Positions 1 to 5,305 are shown, counted from the stretch's first letter. The stretch: DNA of 6,484 nt from Desulfobacterales bacterium (GCA_020052975.1 JAGVOC010000262.1:1-6484), one strand, 5' to 3'. A program made the numbers and translations. The notes: generated by a model not told the origin, from the sequence alone.

Positions 1-87
1 GCGATGATCGAGTCTCTCGCAATTTACGCACTCGTCGTCGTCCTGATCCTCATCTTCGTGAACCCGTTCGGAAAACTCCTTCAGTAA
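1..87 (+). CDS. atpE: ATP synthase F0 subunit c, C-terminal fragment
   Basis: This is the last 28 codons of a reading frame that enters from the left edge and ends at TAA. The translation begins AMIESLAIYALVVV and ends NPFGKLLQ, which is the second transmembrane helix of the F-type ATP synthase c subunit. The Glu in MIESLAIY is the conserved ion-carrying carboxylate of the membrane c-ring, which couples proton or sodium flow to rotation. The AMIESLAIYAL pattern is what I recall from delta-proteobacterial c subunits, so the organism hint is only suggestive. The start and first helix lie outside the window. A strong terminator follows 14 bases after the stop, so this is probably the last gene of its operon and belongs to the native chromosome rather than to the cassette array. 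Confidence 0.9.
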   Translation, partial: AMIESLAIYALVVVLILIFVNPFGKLLQ

Positions 88-101
88 GAGATACAGAAAA
101 C

Positions 102-136
102 AAAAAGGGCAGGCTTCCAGCCTGCCCTTTTTTATT
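102..136 (+). terminator. Rho-independent terminator after atpE
   Basis: A perfect 9-bp stem (GGGCAGGCT at 107-115 with AGCCTGCCC at 119-127) encloses a three-base loop. An A run precedes it and a run of six T follows. The flanking A5/T5 extends the stem, so it may also stop minus-strand transcription arriving from the cassette array. Confidence 0.93.
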
Positions 137-158
137 GCCTGCATGAAAATACTTCCTC

Positions 159-229
159 CGGTAGCTACCGTCGGTCCCGTGCTCTCGCGGGTTCAAGTTT
201 TCAACTTGAACCCCTTATAAGGGTTGGGC
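159..229. repeat. Nested palindromes and lone attC core at left array edge
   Basis: This non-coding stretch holds a 12-base perfect palindrome CGGTAGCTACCG (159-170). An 11-bp hairpin follows, with GGGTTCAAGTT at 189-199 pairing to AACTTGAACCC at 203-213 around a TTC loop. Next is the palindrome CCCTTATAAGGG (212-223). It ends with GTTGGGC at 223-229, which on the minus strand reads GCCCAAC, a perfect RYYYAAC attC R'' core placed 5 bases after the stop of the gene at 235-669. No matching distal arm with a GTTRRRY core is visible to the left, so this looks like a collapsed or truncated attC at the array boundary. There is no T run, so it is a poor intrinsic terminator for the minus-strand gene. 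Confidence 0.5.
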
Positions 230-234
230 GGCTT

Positions 235-669
235 TCATGATGCTTGATTTCTAAAGCCCGCTATTGCCCAAAAGAACGCTGCTCCGATCAGTAGCACGGC
301 TATCGGAATGCCCAAGGCAATGCAAACGGCTTGAGCTAGCTTTGACCAAGGCCGGGCTGCTTCACCAGAAAGGCCCGCAACACGGTTCATTTTCTCCGCG
401 AGGTCTGAATCACTGAGGTCGTCGTATTCGGGGTAGAGCTTCCTGAACTTGGACGGTTCATACCAGCAAATTTCGGGTTGGCTTTCCAACACGGAATAGT
501 CTTTGCCAGCCACACCACGAGCTTTTGAACAATCAGCTGGCAGATCCCAAACCACAGATGCTAGCTGAAACTCCTTCTCTAACCCCGGCTTTAGGATAAG
601 TGAGGCGACGATCACAAAGAGAACGGCCAATACAAGCCAAAGCCGAAAAAGCCCCCGCTTAACGTTCAT
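235..669 (-). CDS. Two-helix membrane protein of unknown function (cassette gene)
   Basis: The 144-residue protein has a positively charged N-terminus (MNVKRGLFRLW) leading into a hydrophobic helix at about residues 9-26. A soluble middle of about 85 residues follows, then a second hydrophobic helix at about 112-137. The middle contains two cysteines (47 and 68) and the phrase KFRKLYPEYDDLSDSDLAEK (74-93), a pattern I have seen in small membrane proteins of proteobacteria without a defined role. The topology suggests both ends in the cytoplasm with the middle in the periplasm. It is the last minus-strand cassette: it starts just after the attC at 692-785, and a lone GCCCAAC core follows its stop. 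The start has only a weak GGGGTG ribosome-binding site about 9 bases upstream. No function is assigned. Confidence 0.75.
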   Translation of the reverse strand: MNVKRGLFRLWLVLAVLFVIVASLILKPGLEKEFQLASVVWDLPADCSKARGVAGKDYSVLESQPEICWYEPSKFRKLYPEYDDLSDSDLAEKMNRVAGLSGEAARPWSKLAQAVCIALGIPIAVLLIGAAFFWAIAGFRNQAS

Positions 670-691
670 TCAAGCCCACCCCTTTCATGAC

Positions 692-785
692 GCCCAACGA
701 TAAAGCTCAGGGGCGCGGGACACTAAGGCAAAAACTGAAAAAGAAAAACGGTTAATCCCGCGTCGCATGGAGCAACGTGTTATGG
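692..785 (-). other. attC recombination site (a)
   Basis: On the minus strand the site opens with CCATAAC (785-779) and closes with GTTGGGC (698-692), a perfect GTTRRRY core. Inside, CGCGGGA (714-720) pairs with TCCCGCG (756-762), and GCTC (705-708) with GAGC (770-773). The hairpin tip is an A/T-rich variable loop. It lies 5 bases after the stop of the 791-1324 gene and 23 bases before the start of the 235-669 gene, as expected for the site that ends the upstream cassette. Confidence 0.85.
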
Positions 786-790
786 CCTCT

Positions 791-1324
791 TTAGTCATCA
801 GTTGCAGACCAGTATTTTTCGATTTGCCAAAAAGGCTCATCGGCAAGAAGGCCGCGAAAATCATGTATAAGGTTTTTGTAGGCTGATTCATTCATCTCAG
901 TCCAATTTATTTCCTTCCAGATATGCTTGTTTTGATGAATAATCCTGGTGTCTTTAGATATGTTTTTGAGAATTCTTCTGTCTATCGGAGGGTGCGCGAC
1001 CACAGCAAGCCTGCAAAAATTATTGCGGACAACGATCATTGCTTTTATATAAACCGCCAATAACTTCGCCGCGCGCCCGTAGGAAGCACCCTTAATATTT
1101 TTCCTCTGCCAGGTTTGCATAATTGAATGACACCAAGTCTCGTGGTGCTTATCGTAGTCATTTTGACTTATGTCTCTTTCTTCATTTTCCTTTATAAATT
1201 CCACGACGCCGGAACTCTCCAGTGCCTCTTTTAGAATTGGGCTTTTTGTAAAATTCCTTTGGACAGCCCGGGCGGCACACCATACAGCAAACTTGTGACG
1301 ATGTTCATAGTATGAATATGTCAT
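791..1324 (-). CDS. Conserved-looking hypothetical protein (cassette gene)
   Basis: This is a 177-residue soluble protein with no signal peptide or convincing membrane helix. It starts MTYSYYEHRHKFAVWCAARA and ends with an aromatic tail (EPFWQIEKYWSATDD). A helix-rich N-terminal part (8-48) is followed by GRAAKLLAVYIKAMIVV (83-99) and a VAHPPIDRRILKNI stretch (109-122), which looks like a conserved core. I do not recognise a named domain; the HPPIDR/W/D-rich pattern resembles hypothetical proteins I associate with integron cassettes, but I cannot prove it. The ATG lies 13 bases after the preceding attC and lacks a strong Shine-Dalgarno sequence; the TAA stop lies 5 bases before the next attC. 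It fills its cassette fully, which supports it as a real gene. Confidence 0.8.
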   Translation of the reverse strand: MTYSYYEHRHKFAVWCAARAVQRNFTKSPILKEALESSGVVEFIKENEERDISQNDYDKHHETWCHSIMQTWQRKNIKGASYGRAAKLLAVYIKAMIVVRNNFCRLAVVAHPPIDRRILKNISKDTRIIHQNKHIWKEINWTEMNESAYKNLIHDFRGLLADEPFWQIEKYWSATDD

Positions 1325-1337
1325 TTATTTATTGTAG

Positions 1338-1406
1338 CCATAACGCCCAAGCTCACTGGGAGGCGCGGGCAGTTTCACGCCGATCCAGTGAAGCGCTTCG
1401 TTATAC
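1338..1406 (-). other. attC recombination site (b)
   Basis: The 69-bp site runs on the minus strand from GTATAAC (1406-1400) to GTTATGG (1344-1338). The inner arms GCTCACTGG (1351-1359) and CCAGTGAAGC (1385-1394) pair perfectly apart from one extra A. Such an unpaired base is the strand-selecting extrahelical base of attC sites. It begins 4 bases after the distal stop codon of the interrupted HEPN gene and belongs to the same sequence type as site f. Confidence 0.9.
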
Positions 1407-1410
1407 GCTT

Positions 1411-2079
1411 TCATTTATCGGGAAATGAGTTTTCATGAAGTTCTTGAAGAAAGTCCTCTACCCAAGTGATGGTATCTTCCAAAAACTTCTTTTCAATAAG
1501 CAAATACTGGTCACGTTCCAAGGCGAGGCCCTTTGTATTCTTTACTATATTTTTTAGTTTTGATGGACTGTTTGTACGCCATATGTCACCTTCGGCGTGA
1601 ACAATACAGTTACGTATCTTATTCAGTTTTTGAACCTCAGCCTAGGCATGTCTACGCTCCGGAAACTTAATTTCACAAACCTTCATAAGATACACTTTAG
1701 CTCGTTCTATTCCATCACCCCGTATTTCCTCAAGCTCAATATTTATAGCCTTCATCTGCTTTAAAATGGAGCAAAGAGAGTTCATGGATGTTTCGAGTAG
1801 AGAATAAATGGTCACAACAGCGGAATAACGAAATGTTCGTAAAAATATTCTGTCGATTCTGTGAAATTCGTCAGCATAAAAATCAGATAGGTAATCTTCA
1901 AACTCGGCATCTGCGCCTTTCTGTCTTATTTCCTTTTCATATCTTTTTTCTAATGATTTCAAGTCATGGCTGAATTTGCTTTCAAGCTCAAGAACATAAT
2001 CGCGGTACTGTGACGTGCGCCCCTTAATGAACCCAAAATATCCTTTATAAAACCATGTTTTCTTTTTTTTGGCTGTCAT
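1411..2079 (-). pseudogene. HEPN-family protein gene interrupted by an in-frame amber codon
   Basis: Translation from the ATG at 2079 (AAGGAC ribosome-binding site about 6 bases upstream) gives 145 residues and then TAG at 1644-1642. The same frame continues for 76 more codons without interruption, to TGA at 1413-1411, just 4 bases before the attC core. The second part holds KIRNCIVHAEGD (154-165), the RNxxxH active-site motif of HEPN-domain RNases (R156, H161). The first part supplies the earlier helices of the fold (YSAVVTIYSLLETSMNSLC, 85-103) and IERAKVYLMKV. The motif therefore lies wholly beyond the stop, so the 145-residue product alone would lack the catalytic motif. Because the frame is intact over the whole cassette, the likeliest history is one recent nonsense change (for example TGG or CAG to TAG). 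A sequencing error, or suppression of TAG, is possible. A lysine-rich start (TAKKKK) and a charged helix at 28-55 are also visible. Confidence 0.8.
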
Positions 2080-2096
2080 CTTTAGTCCTTATTTTC

Positions 2097-2184
2097 GCAT
2101 AACGCTTGCCATGAGCCGACCGGGGCAACCAACCATTGCAAAAAACCGCCGCGGCTATTCCCGGTCGGCTCGATGGCGTTAGAT
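2097..2184 (-). other. attC recombination site (c)
   Basis: This is the best-preserved site of the array. The inner arms GAGCCGACCGGG (2113-2124) and CCCGGTCGGCTC (2160-2171) pair over 12 bases. After one unpaired G (2172), GCCAT (2108-2112) pairs with ATGGC (2173-2177). The cores are ATCTAAC (2184-2178 on the minus strand, an exact RYYYAAC) and GTTATGC (2103-2097). The TAA of the preceding gene ends 2 bases before the site, and the next gene starts 18 bases beyond it. Confidence 0.95.
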
Positions 2185-2186
2185 TA

Positions 2187-2834
2187 TTATTTATCTTTAA
2201 ATCCCCAGCTTAACCATGATATATATTGATCACGAAGCACTTCAGCAATATCAAATATTTCTTCAGCTTGTGAAGTTGTTACTTTAAGGCCATGAACTGC
2301 AGCGTTACACAATTTTATTATATGATTGAGAAGCTCTGCTTGTCGGGAAGTAATAGCTGATCGTTCTTTCAATTTGCGTACAATAATACCTGCCCCATCA
2401 TGTCCATTTATTGCGACATTAAAACCTTTGGCGAGATTTTTTAACATTGTTTCAAATTCAATACGTAACCCAGCTAAAGCTATCGTAGGGTCTTGCTCAA
2501 TAAGATTTCGATAATATGAAAGTTCAAGGCCTGAAGGAGATGGTGATAGACCTAAATTGAGCATACGGGTGTTTGATTCTGTTAGAGGAATGGTTGGTGT
2601 TCTTTTTTGTTTTTCTTTTCTCTTTTCTTCTTCTTTGATTTCTTTTGACAGATTTCTTGCCTCTTTAATTTCTTCGGGAAATGTTTCAATGGATATCCCG
2701 CCAGGTAAATCAGCCTTTTTTACCTTCCGGAGCAAACAAATAATTTCATTTTTGAAAAGCAATGTTATAAAAATAATCGTTATTGGCCAAATAAATACTT
2801 TTATATATTCGAGAATCAATTTAGAAATTTCCAT
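2187..2834 (-). CDS. Membrane-anchored protein with DUF4145/HEPN-like C-terminal domain
   Basis: The 215-residue protein has one N-terminal hydrophobic helix (about 10-28, KVFIWPITIIFITLLF). A short basic stretch (36-40) then predicts the remainder on the cytoplasmic side. A strongly charged coiled-coil-like linker (56-78, rich in Lys and Glu) and a Pro/Ser linker (80-103) lead to a helical domain at about 106-205. Its pattern (DPTIALAGLRIEFETMLKNL, then LLNHIIKLCNAAVHGLKV) resembles DUF4145-type HEPN domains. At the usual RNxxxH position it has CNAAVH (176-181), so the Arg is missing while Asn and His remain; catalysis is therefore doubtful and a structural or sensing role is possible. No clear Shine-Dalgarno precedes the ATG, which lies in an A/T-rich leader 10 bases after site d. 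The family call is by pattern only. Confidence 0.72.
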   Translation of the reverse strand: MEISKLILEYIKVFIWPITIIFITLLFKNEIICLLRKVKKADLPGGISIETFPEEIKEARNLSKEIKEEEKRKEKQKRTPTIPLTESNTRMLNLGLSPSPSGLELSYYRNLIEQDPTIALAGLRIEFETMLKNLAKGFNVAINGHDGAGIIVRKLKERSAITSRQAELLNHIIKLCNAAVHGLKVTTSQAEEIFDIAEVLRDQYISWLSWGFKDK

Positions 2835-2844
2835 AAATTTTTAA

Positions 2845-2933
2845 ATCTAACGACTGAAATAACCCGCCGGGGCAACCACCTTTGAAAAAAACCACGGAGG
2901 CTATTCCCGGTCTGGTTGAAGGCGGTGTTATAC
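2845..2933 (-). other. attC recombination site (d)
   Basis: On the minus strand the site runs from GTATAAC (2933-2927) to GTTAGAT (2851-2845, perfect GTTRRRY). It shares CCGGGGCAACCA (2867-2878) and GGCTATTCCCGGTC (2899-2912) exactly with site c, which marks the two as close relatives. Its arms are more decayed (CCGGG with CCCGG plus flanking mismatches). It follows the stop of the 2946-3605 gene by 12 bases. Confidence 0.9.
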
Positions 2934-2945
2934 GTGACTTTCCTA

Positions 2946-3605
2946 TTACATTTTCAACTGTTTAATTACACTATTAACAACTTCATCCTTGTGAGGATAA
3001 GCAGATATCTCAAATAAAGGCTTACGCCCATTATGATACATTTGCCACACCTGTTCATATACGTGCCATAATGCATTGAGCGCTACTTCCATTTCGTCGA
3101 ATCTTATTTTGGATAGCATATTTTGAATAACTGTCGTGTCAGTATGAACGGCGTGAGCGAATATCGTGCTTGCGGCATCAGAATACACGCCTTTCATTTT
3201 CTTGCTGCAATTTCTGACTAGCTTGGACAATTCATTGAAATCTTCTTTTGTAGGAGTATATACAGTCTTTAGATAATCATCTAGCCATTCAGGTCTTGCC
3301 GCACCAGCTTCTTCGATCCTTCGCTTTTCAAATGACGCTTTGGAAAATTTGAAAATATCTTTTTTGCAAAGGTCGATAAACTTTTGAAAATTAAAAGTCC
3401 CTGATTTGTTTTCAAATAGTCTTCTTATTCCTATTAGGAGTTTTGTATTGAGAGAGGACTCGAATATTAGCCAAAAATATACATTCTCATTGACTTTATT
3501 CACGTTAGTTTTGTCTCGTAATAGCTCATTAAACGCTTGAAGCGCAAAAAGCACCCTTATTGTTGTTTCAGTCTCATTCCGAAGTGTATTTAATAGTTCT
3601 CTCAT
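2946..3605 (-). CDS. AbiU2/HEPN-like alpha-helical protein (cassette gene)
   Basis: The frame is open further upstream, but the Met codons at 3647 and 3632 lie inside or before attC site e. The start is therefore placed at the ATG ending at 3605, which has GAG 6 bases upstream and gives 219 residues. The protein is soluble and mostly helical. The segment FWLIFESSLNTKLLIGIRRL (44-63) followed by a short loop and FNFQKFIDLC (71-80) resembles the AbiU2-type HEPN layout as I remember it (bulky aromatic helix, then LxRLF, then a short helix). Later IFAHAVHTD (148-156) sits where that family carries its AH motif; no Arg is found 4-6 residues before this His, so nuclease activity cannot be claimed. 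AbiU2 belongs to phage abortive infection systems in lactococci. The family link is tentative; the helical, cassette-borne gene itself is secure. Confidence 0.72.
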   Translation of the reverse strand: MRELLNTLRNETETTIRVLFALQAFNELLRDKTNVNKVNENVYFWLIFESSLNTKLLIGIRRLFENKSGTFNFQKFIDLCKKDIFKFSKASFEKRRIEEAGAARPEWLDDYLKTVYTPTKEDFNELSKLVRNCSKKMKGVYSDAASTIFAHAVHTDTTVIQNMLSKIRFDEMEVALNALWHVYEQVWQMYHNGRKPLFEISAYPHKDEVVNSVIKQLKM

Positions 3606-3616
3606 AATTCTCAACC

Positions 3617-3701
3617 GTATAACGTCACGCATGACCTGCACGGGCAACTACCTATGCCAAACAAATAAGGCTTATGCCGTGTCAGGTCGATGCGGTTATC
3701 T
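3617..3701 (-). other. attC recombination site (e)
   Basis: On the minus strand the site goes from AGATAAC (3701-3695) to GTTATAC (3623-3617). GCATGACCTG on one arm pairs with CAGGTCGATGC on the other around a single unpaired G, and CACGG pairs with CCGTG further in. The middle (CGGGCAACTACC, then GGCTTATGCCG) is a diverged copy of the same blocks in sites c and d. It lies 12 bases after the vapC stop. Confidence 0.92.
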
Positions 3702-3713
3702 GCTCGCAATAAT

Positions 3714-4070
3714 TCAATACCCTAACCCCAGCTTTGATGAAACCTCTCTAAGTTTCTTATCGAGTGTCCAAATTGAAACTCTAGTCAATATTGCCGAAAC
3801 AATCAAATGCATATCAATGTACCCTAATCCTTTTCCCATAAGTGAATAATTCTCTATGAAATGCATCACCTCTTCATGTTCTGCATGATTTGCTAGAGGA
3901 AGCGTCTGCAAGAGAGAAAGAATTTCAGTCCTCTTTGAGAGATTGCCGCAAGCGAGTTCACCGATGATAAATAGATGACAAACAACATGGTCGTCATTTA
4001 ACAGGGTTTCAAGTCCGATGTTGCCGGACCGAAGGTGTGCAACCCATACCGAAGTGTCAACAAGAACCAT
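3714..4070 (-). CDS. vapC: VapC-type PIN-domain ribonuclease toxin
   Basis: This 118-residue PIN domain carries the four acidic metal-binding residues in their usual places: Asp5 in VDTSVW, Glu38 in IGELACG, Asp86 in YIDMHL and Asp104 in WTLDKKL. In this family these hold Mg2+ or Mn2+ for endonucleolytic cleavage of tRNA or rRNA. Length and motif order are normal, so the toxin appears intact. Its ATG begins one base after the stop of the upstream antitoxin gene, a typical coupled vapBC arrangement in which VapB wraps the PIN domain and blocks the active site. It is the distal gene of a minus-strand cassette closed by attC site e. Such cassettes usually bring their own promoter and can stabilise integron arrays by post-segregational killing. 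Confidence 0.93.
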   Translation of the reverse strand: MVLVDTSVWVAHLRSGNIGLETLLNDDHVVCHLFIIGELACGNLSKRTEILSLLQTLPLANHAEHEEVMHFIENYSLMGKGLGYIDMHLIVSAILTRVSIWTLDKKLREVSSKLGLGY

Positions 4071-4071
4071 T

Positions 4072-4269
4072 TTATGTGCCTGATGATCTCCTGCGAGGGA
4101 TCATATTTAATTTCTTTTCTGTGCCACCGAGCTTTGCAAGTCTTTTGCTGCTTTCTTTCGCTATAAGTGTTTCGAGTCCAAGTCTAACAAGAGATGTTTT
4201 TTCCTTAATTCCAGTTAATTTTGCCGCCTTGTCAAGCAATTTGTCTTCTATGTTGAGCGTGGTCCTCAT
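4072..4269 (-). CDS. vapB: VapB-type ribbon-helix-helix antitoxin
   Basis: The 65-residue protein begins RTTLNIEDKLLDKAAKLTGI followed by KEKTSLVRLGLETLI, the beta-strand/helix/helix of an RHH (Arc/MetJ-like) DNA-binding domain as seen in type II VapB antitoxins. The tail (about 40-65, basic, with PRRRSSGT) is the expected flexible toxin-binding part. AAGGAG lies 6 bases before the ATG, which fixes the start. It is followed by vapC after a single base. VapB dimers normally repress their own promoter; two ATGCATTA repeats 10 bases apart lie directly upstream and are good operator candidates. Confidence 0.9.
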   Translation of the reverse strand: MRTTLNIEDKLLDKAAKLTGIKEKTSLVRLGLETLIAKESSKRLAKLGGTEKKLNMIPRRRSSGT

Positions 4270-4275
4270 AATTTA

Positions 4276-4334
4276 CTCCTTCAGTCAATATATTATATAT
4301 GCATTAGTATGCATTAATTGTATGTATTTTTCAA
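4276..4334 (-). promoter_or_regulatory. vapBC control region with repeated ATGCATTA
   Basis: The A/T-rich leader between attC site f and vapB has the octamer ATGCATTA at 4299-4306 and again at 4309-4316. The copies are 10 bases apart (one helical turn) and each contains the palindrome ATGCAT. A TATAAT hexamer is present on the minus strand (4297-4292), but no good -35 sits 16-18 bases upstream of it; TTGAAA (4334-4329) is too far away for that -10. The Shine-Dalgarno sequence is at 4276-4281. The layout suggests VapBC autorepression by an RHH dimer pair over the promoter; this is inferred from spacing only. Confidence 0.5.
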
Positions 4335-4355
4335 GTGCCGTTTAATTATTTTGGC

Positions 4356-4415
4356 AGATAACGCCGGAACTCACTGGCGGAGTGAAGCGGAGTCCAGTGC
4401 AGTGATTCGTTATGT
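4356..4415 (-). other. attC recombination site (f)
   Basis: This short 60-bp site on the minus strand runs from ACATAAC (4415-4409) to GTTATCT (4362-4356). Inner arms CACTGG and CCAGTG (4394-4399) pair, with GAA/TTC further out and a few unpaired bases between. The TAA stop of the RelE/ParE toxin gene is inside the first core (acaTAAc), so the site overlaps the gene by 6 bases. Sequence type matches site b. Confidence 0.87.
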
Positions 4416-4712
4416 TTTCTTCTTTATCCTTTCTTCCCAATAATCAGGCTTTCTATGCAGATGTGATATAGCGATAACAAGTATTTCAGCGTCTAATATC
4501 TGGTAGATAATTCCATAGGGGAAGCGATGCAGCTGACATCTTCGTGTATTGCTACTAAACGGATGCCATGCCAGTGGAAAATGTTTAATACGATCGATGG
4601 TGTTCAGTACCTCTAATAAAAACGAGTCACCTAACCCTGCAGATTCGGAATTGTAATACTCAATAGCTTCATCAAATTCGATTTGAGCTATATCGAGAAG
4701 CCTGATCTGCAT
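4410..4712 (-). CDS. RelE/ParE-family toxin
   Basis: The 100-residue protein matches the RelE/ParE toxin fold in length and layout. An N-terminal strand (QIRLLDIAQIEFDEAIEYY, 2-20) leads into a long helix pair (FLLEVLNTIDRIKHFP, 31-46). A beta-rich core follows (RRCQLHRFPYGIIYQI, 57-72; EILVIAISHLHRKPDYW, 76-92), with the usual HRKP.YW ending. Members either cleave mRNA at the ribosome or poison gyrase; the sequence alone does not say which. Its ATG overlaps the stop of the upstream antitoxin by one base (TAATG), so translation is probably coupled. Its stop is embedded in attC site f. Length is normal, with no sign of damage. Confidence 0.92.
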   Translation of the reverse strand: MQIRLLDIAQIEFDEAIEYYNSESAGLGDSFLLEVLNTIDRIKHFPLAWHPFSSNTRRCQLHRFPYGIIYQILDAEILVIAISHLHRKPDYWEERIKKKT

Positions 4713-4930
4713 TATTTCCGATGTTTAGATAATGCTTCTTTTAATGATACCGACTTGATTTTACCGGCTTTATATGCCTTAACTCTGTCTTCAACCTCCC
4801 TCCGCCATAAGTTATCTATTTGTTCGTTAGGTTGATCCAGGCTGGACAAGAGTCTATCAACAAGATTTGCCCTTTCTAAGGTTGGAAGTTCCAATGCATT
4901 TTTTAACACTTTCTGTGTATTTGTTGCCAT
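4712..4930 (-). CDS. Addiction-module antitoxin (PF09720-like)
   Basis: The start is set at 4930 because AGGAGGT lies 6 bases upstream; the frame is open to 4981, but that longer form has no such site. The 72-residue protein (MATNTQKVLKNALELPTLER, then DRLLSSLDQP, later WRREVEDRVKAYKAGKIKSVSLKEAL) fits the short helical antitoxins of the Unstab_antitox family, which regularly precede RelE/ParE toxins. It binds and inactivates the toxin encoded immediately downstream and is expected to be proteolytically labile. Family members do not have an obvious DNA-binding domain, so autoregulation is unclear. Together the two genes form one cassette ending at attC site f. Confidence 0.9.
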   Translation of the reverse strand: MATNTQKVLKNALELPTLERANLVDRLLSSLDQPNEQIDNLWRREVEDRVKAYKAGKIKSVSLKEALSKHRK

Positions 4931-4960
4931 CTTACAACCTCCTGCGTGATTTATGCCATT

Positions 4961-4989
4961 ATTATTACAAGAATTTATCATTTTGTAAA
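4961..4989 (-). promoter_or_regulatory. Candidate promoter of the RelE/ParE addiction module
   Basis: On the minus strand TTTACA (4989-4984) is followed after 16 bases by TAATAA (4967-4962), about 32 bases before the antitoxin start. The area is A/T-rich. A second possible pair, TTGACC and TATGTT, lies further upstream. This is hexamer matching only. Confidence 0.4.
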
Positions 4990-5061
4990 CATAAAAGGGG
5001 GGATAGCAGGGTCAATTCTTCATTATTGACAACGATAGTGGCCTGTGTTGTATAAAATCAC

Positions 5062-5305
5062 ATGGTCAGACTGCTCCGCATACAATATCCCGGTGCAGTT
5101 TATCACGTAACCTGTTGCGGCAATGAACGGAAGGCCATCTTCAAAGATAAGATGGACCGACAGAAGATGCTTCGGATACTTGAGCAGTAGAGTTGGATTG
5201 ATTCCGTCAAGGTTTATGCTTATAAACCATTTTCACCTTCTTCTTGAAACCCCGCTTGGCAATCTCCGGGCATTTATGCGGCACTTCAACCCTGACGCGG
5301 ATTAA
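5062..5305 (+). pseudogene. REP-associated (Y1/IS200-like) transposase remnant
   Basis: From ATG 5062 the translation VRLLRIQYPGAVYHVTCCGN, then ERKAIFKDKMDRQKMLRILEQ, is the standard N-terminus of RAYT/Y1 transposases. TAG (5188-5190) interrupts it. The same frame resumes SWIDSVKVYAY, and a small deletion then shifts to another frame giving INHFHLLLETPLGNLRAFMRHFN. The HFH of that part is the HUH motif that coordinates the metal for single-strand DNA cleavage. Homology stops at MRHFN, where a normal protein continues with its catalytic-Tyr region; the last codons (PDAD) and TAA come from attC-like DNA. So the gene has a nonsense codon, a frameshift and a lost C-terminus, and is dead. It lies on the strand opposite to the cassettes around it. 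Confidence 0.88.

Noticed and set aside
685..891. 68-residue minus-strand ORF
   Set aside because: It runs through attC site a and the end of the 791-1324 gene in another frame; it has no ribosome-binding site or family features.
1642..1644. Pyrrolysine codon as the preferred reading of the TAG
   Set aside because: There is no known methylamine-methyltransferase context and no evidence of pyl genes in the window; a simple nonsense mutation explains it better, so it is kept only as an alternative.
1788..1973. 61-residue + strand ORF opposite the HEPN gene
   Set aside because: Antisense to a longer coding frame that carries a conserved motif.
2326..2844. Two + strand ORFs opposite the DUF4145-like gene
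   Set aside because: They are antisense shadows of a well-supported minus-strand gene, with no start signals of their own.
2946..3647. Longer 233-residue start for the AbiU2-like gene
   Set aside because: The extra 14 residues would be encoded inside attC site e; the ATG at 3605 has a nearby GAG and lies just after the site.
2097..3701. Repeated hairpins considered as a CRISPR array or as terminators
   Set aside because: Copies are hundreds of bases apart with whole genes between them, differ in sequence, lack T runs, and carry AAC/GTT cores and unpaired bases typical of attC.
3631..3849. 72-residue + strand ORF
   Set aside because: Starts inside attC site e and continues antisense to vapC.
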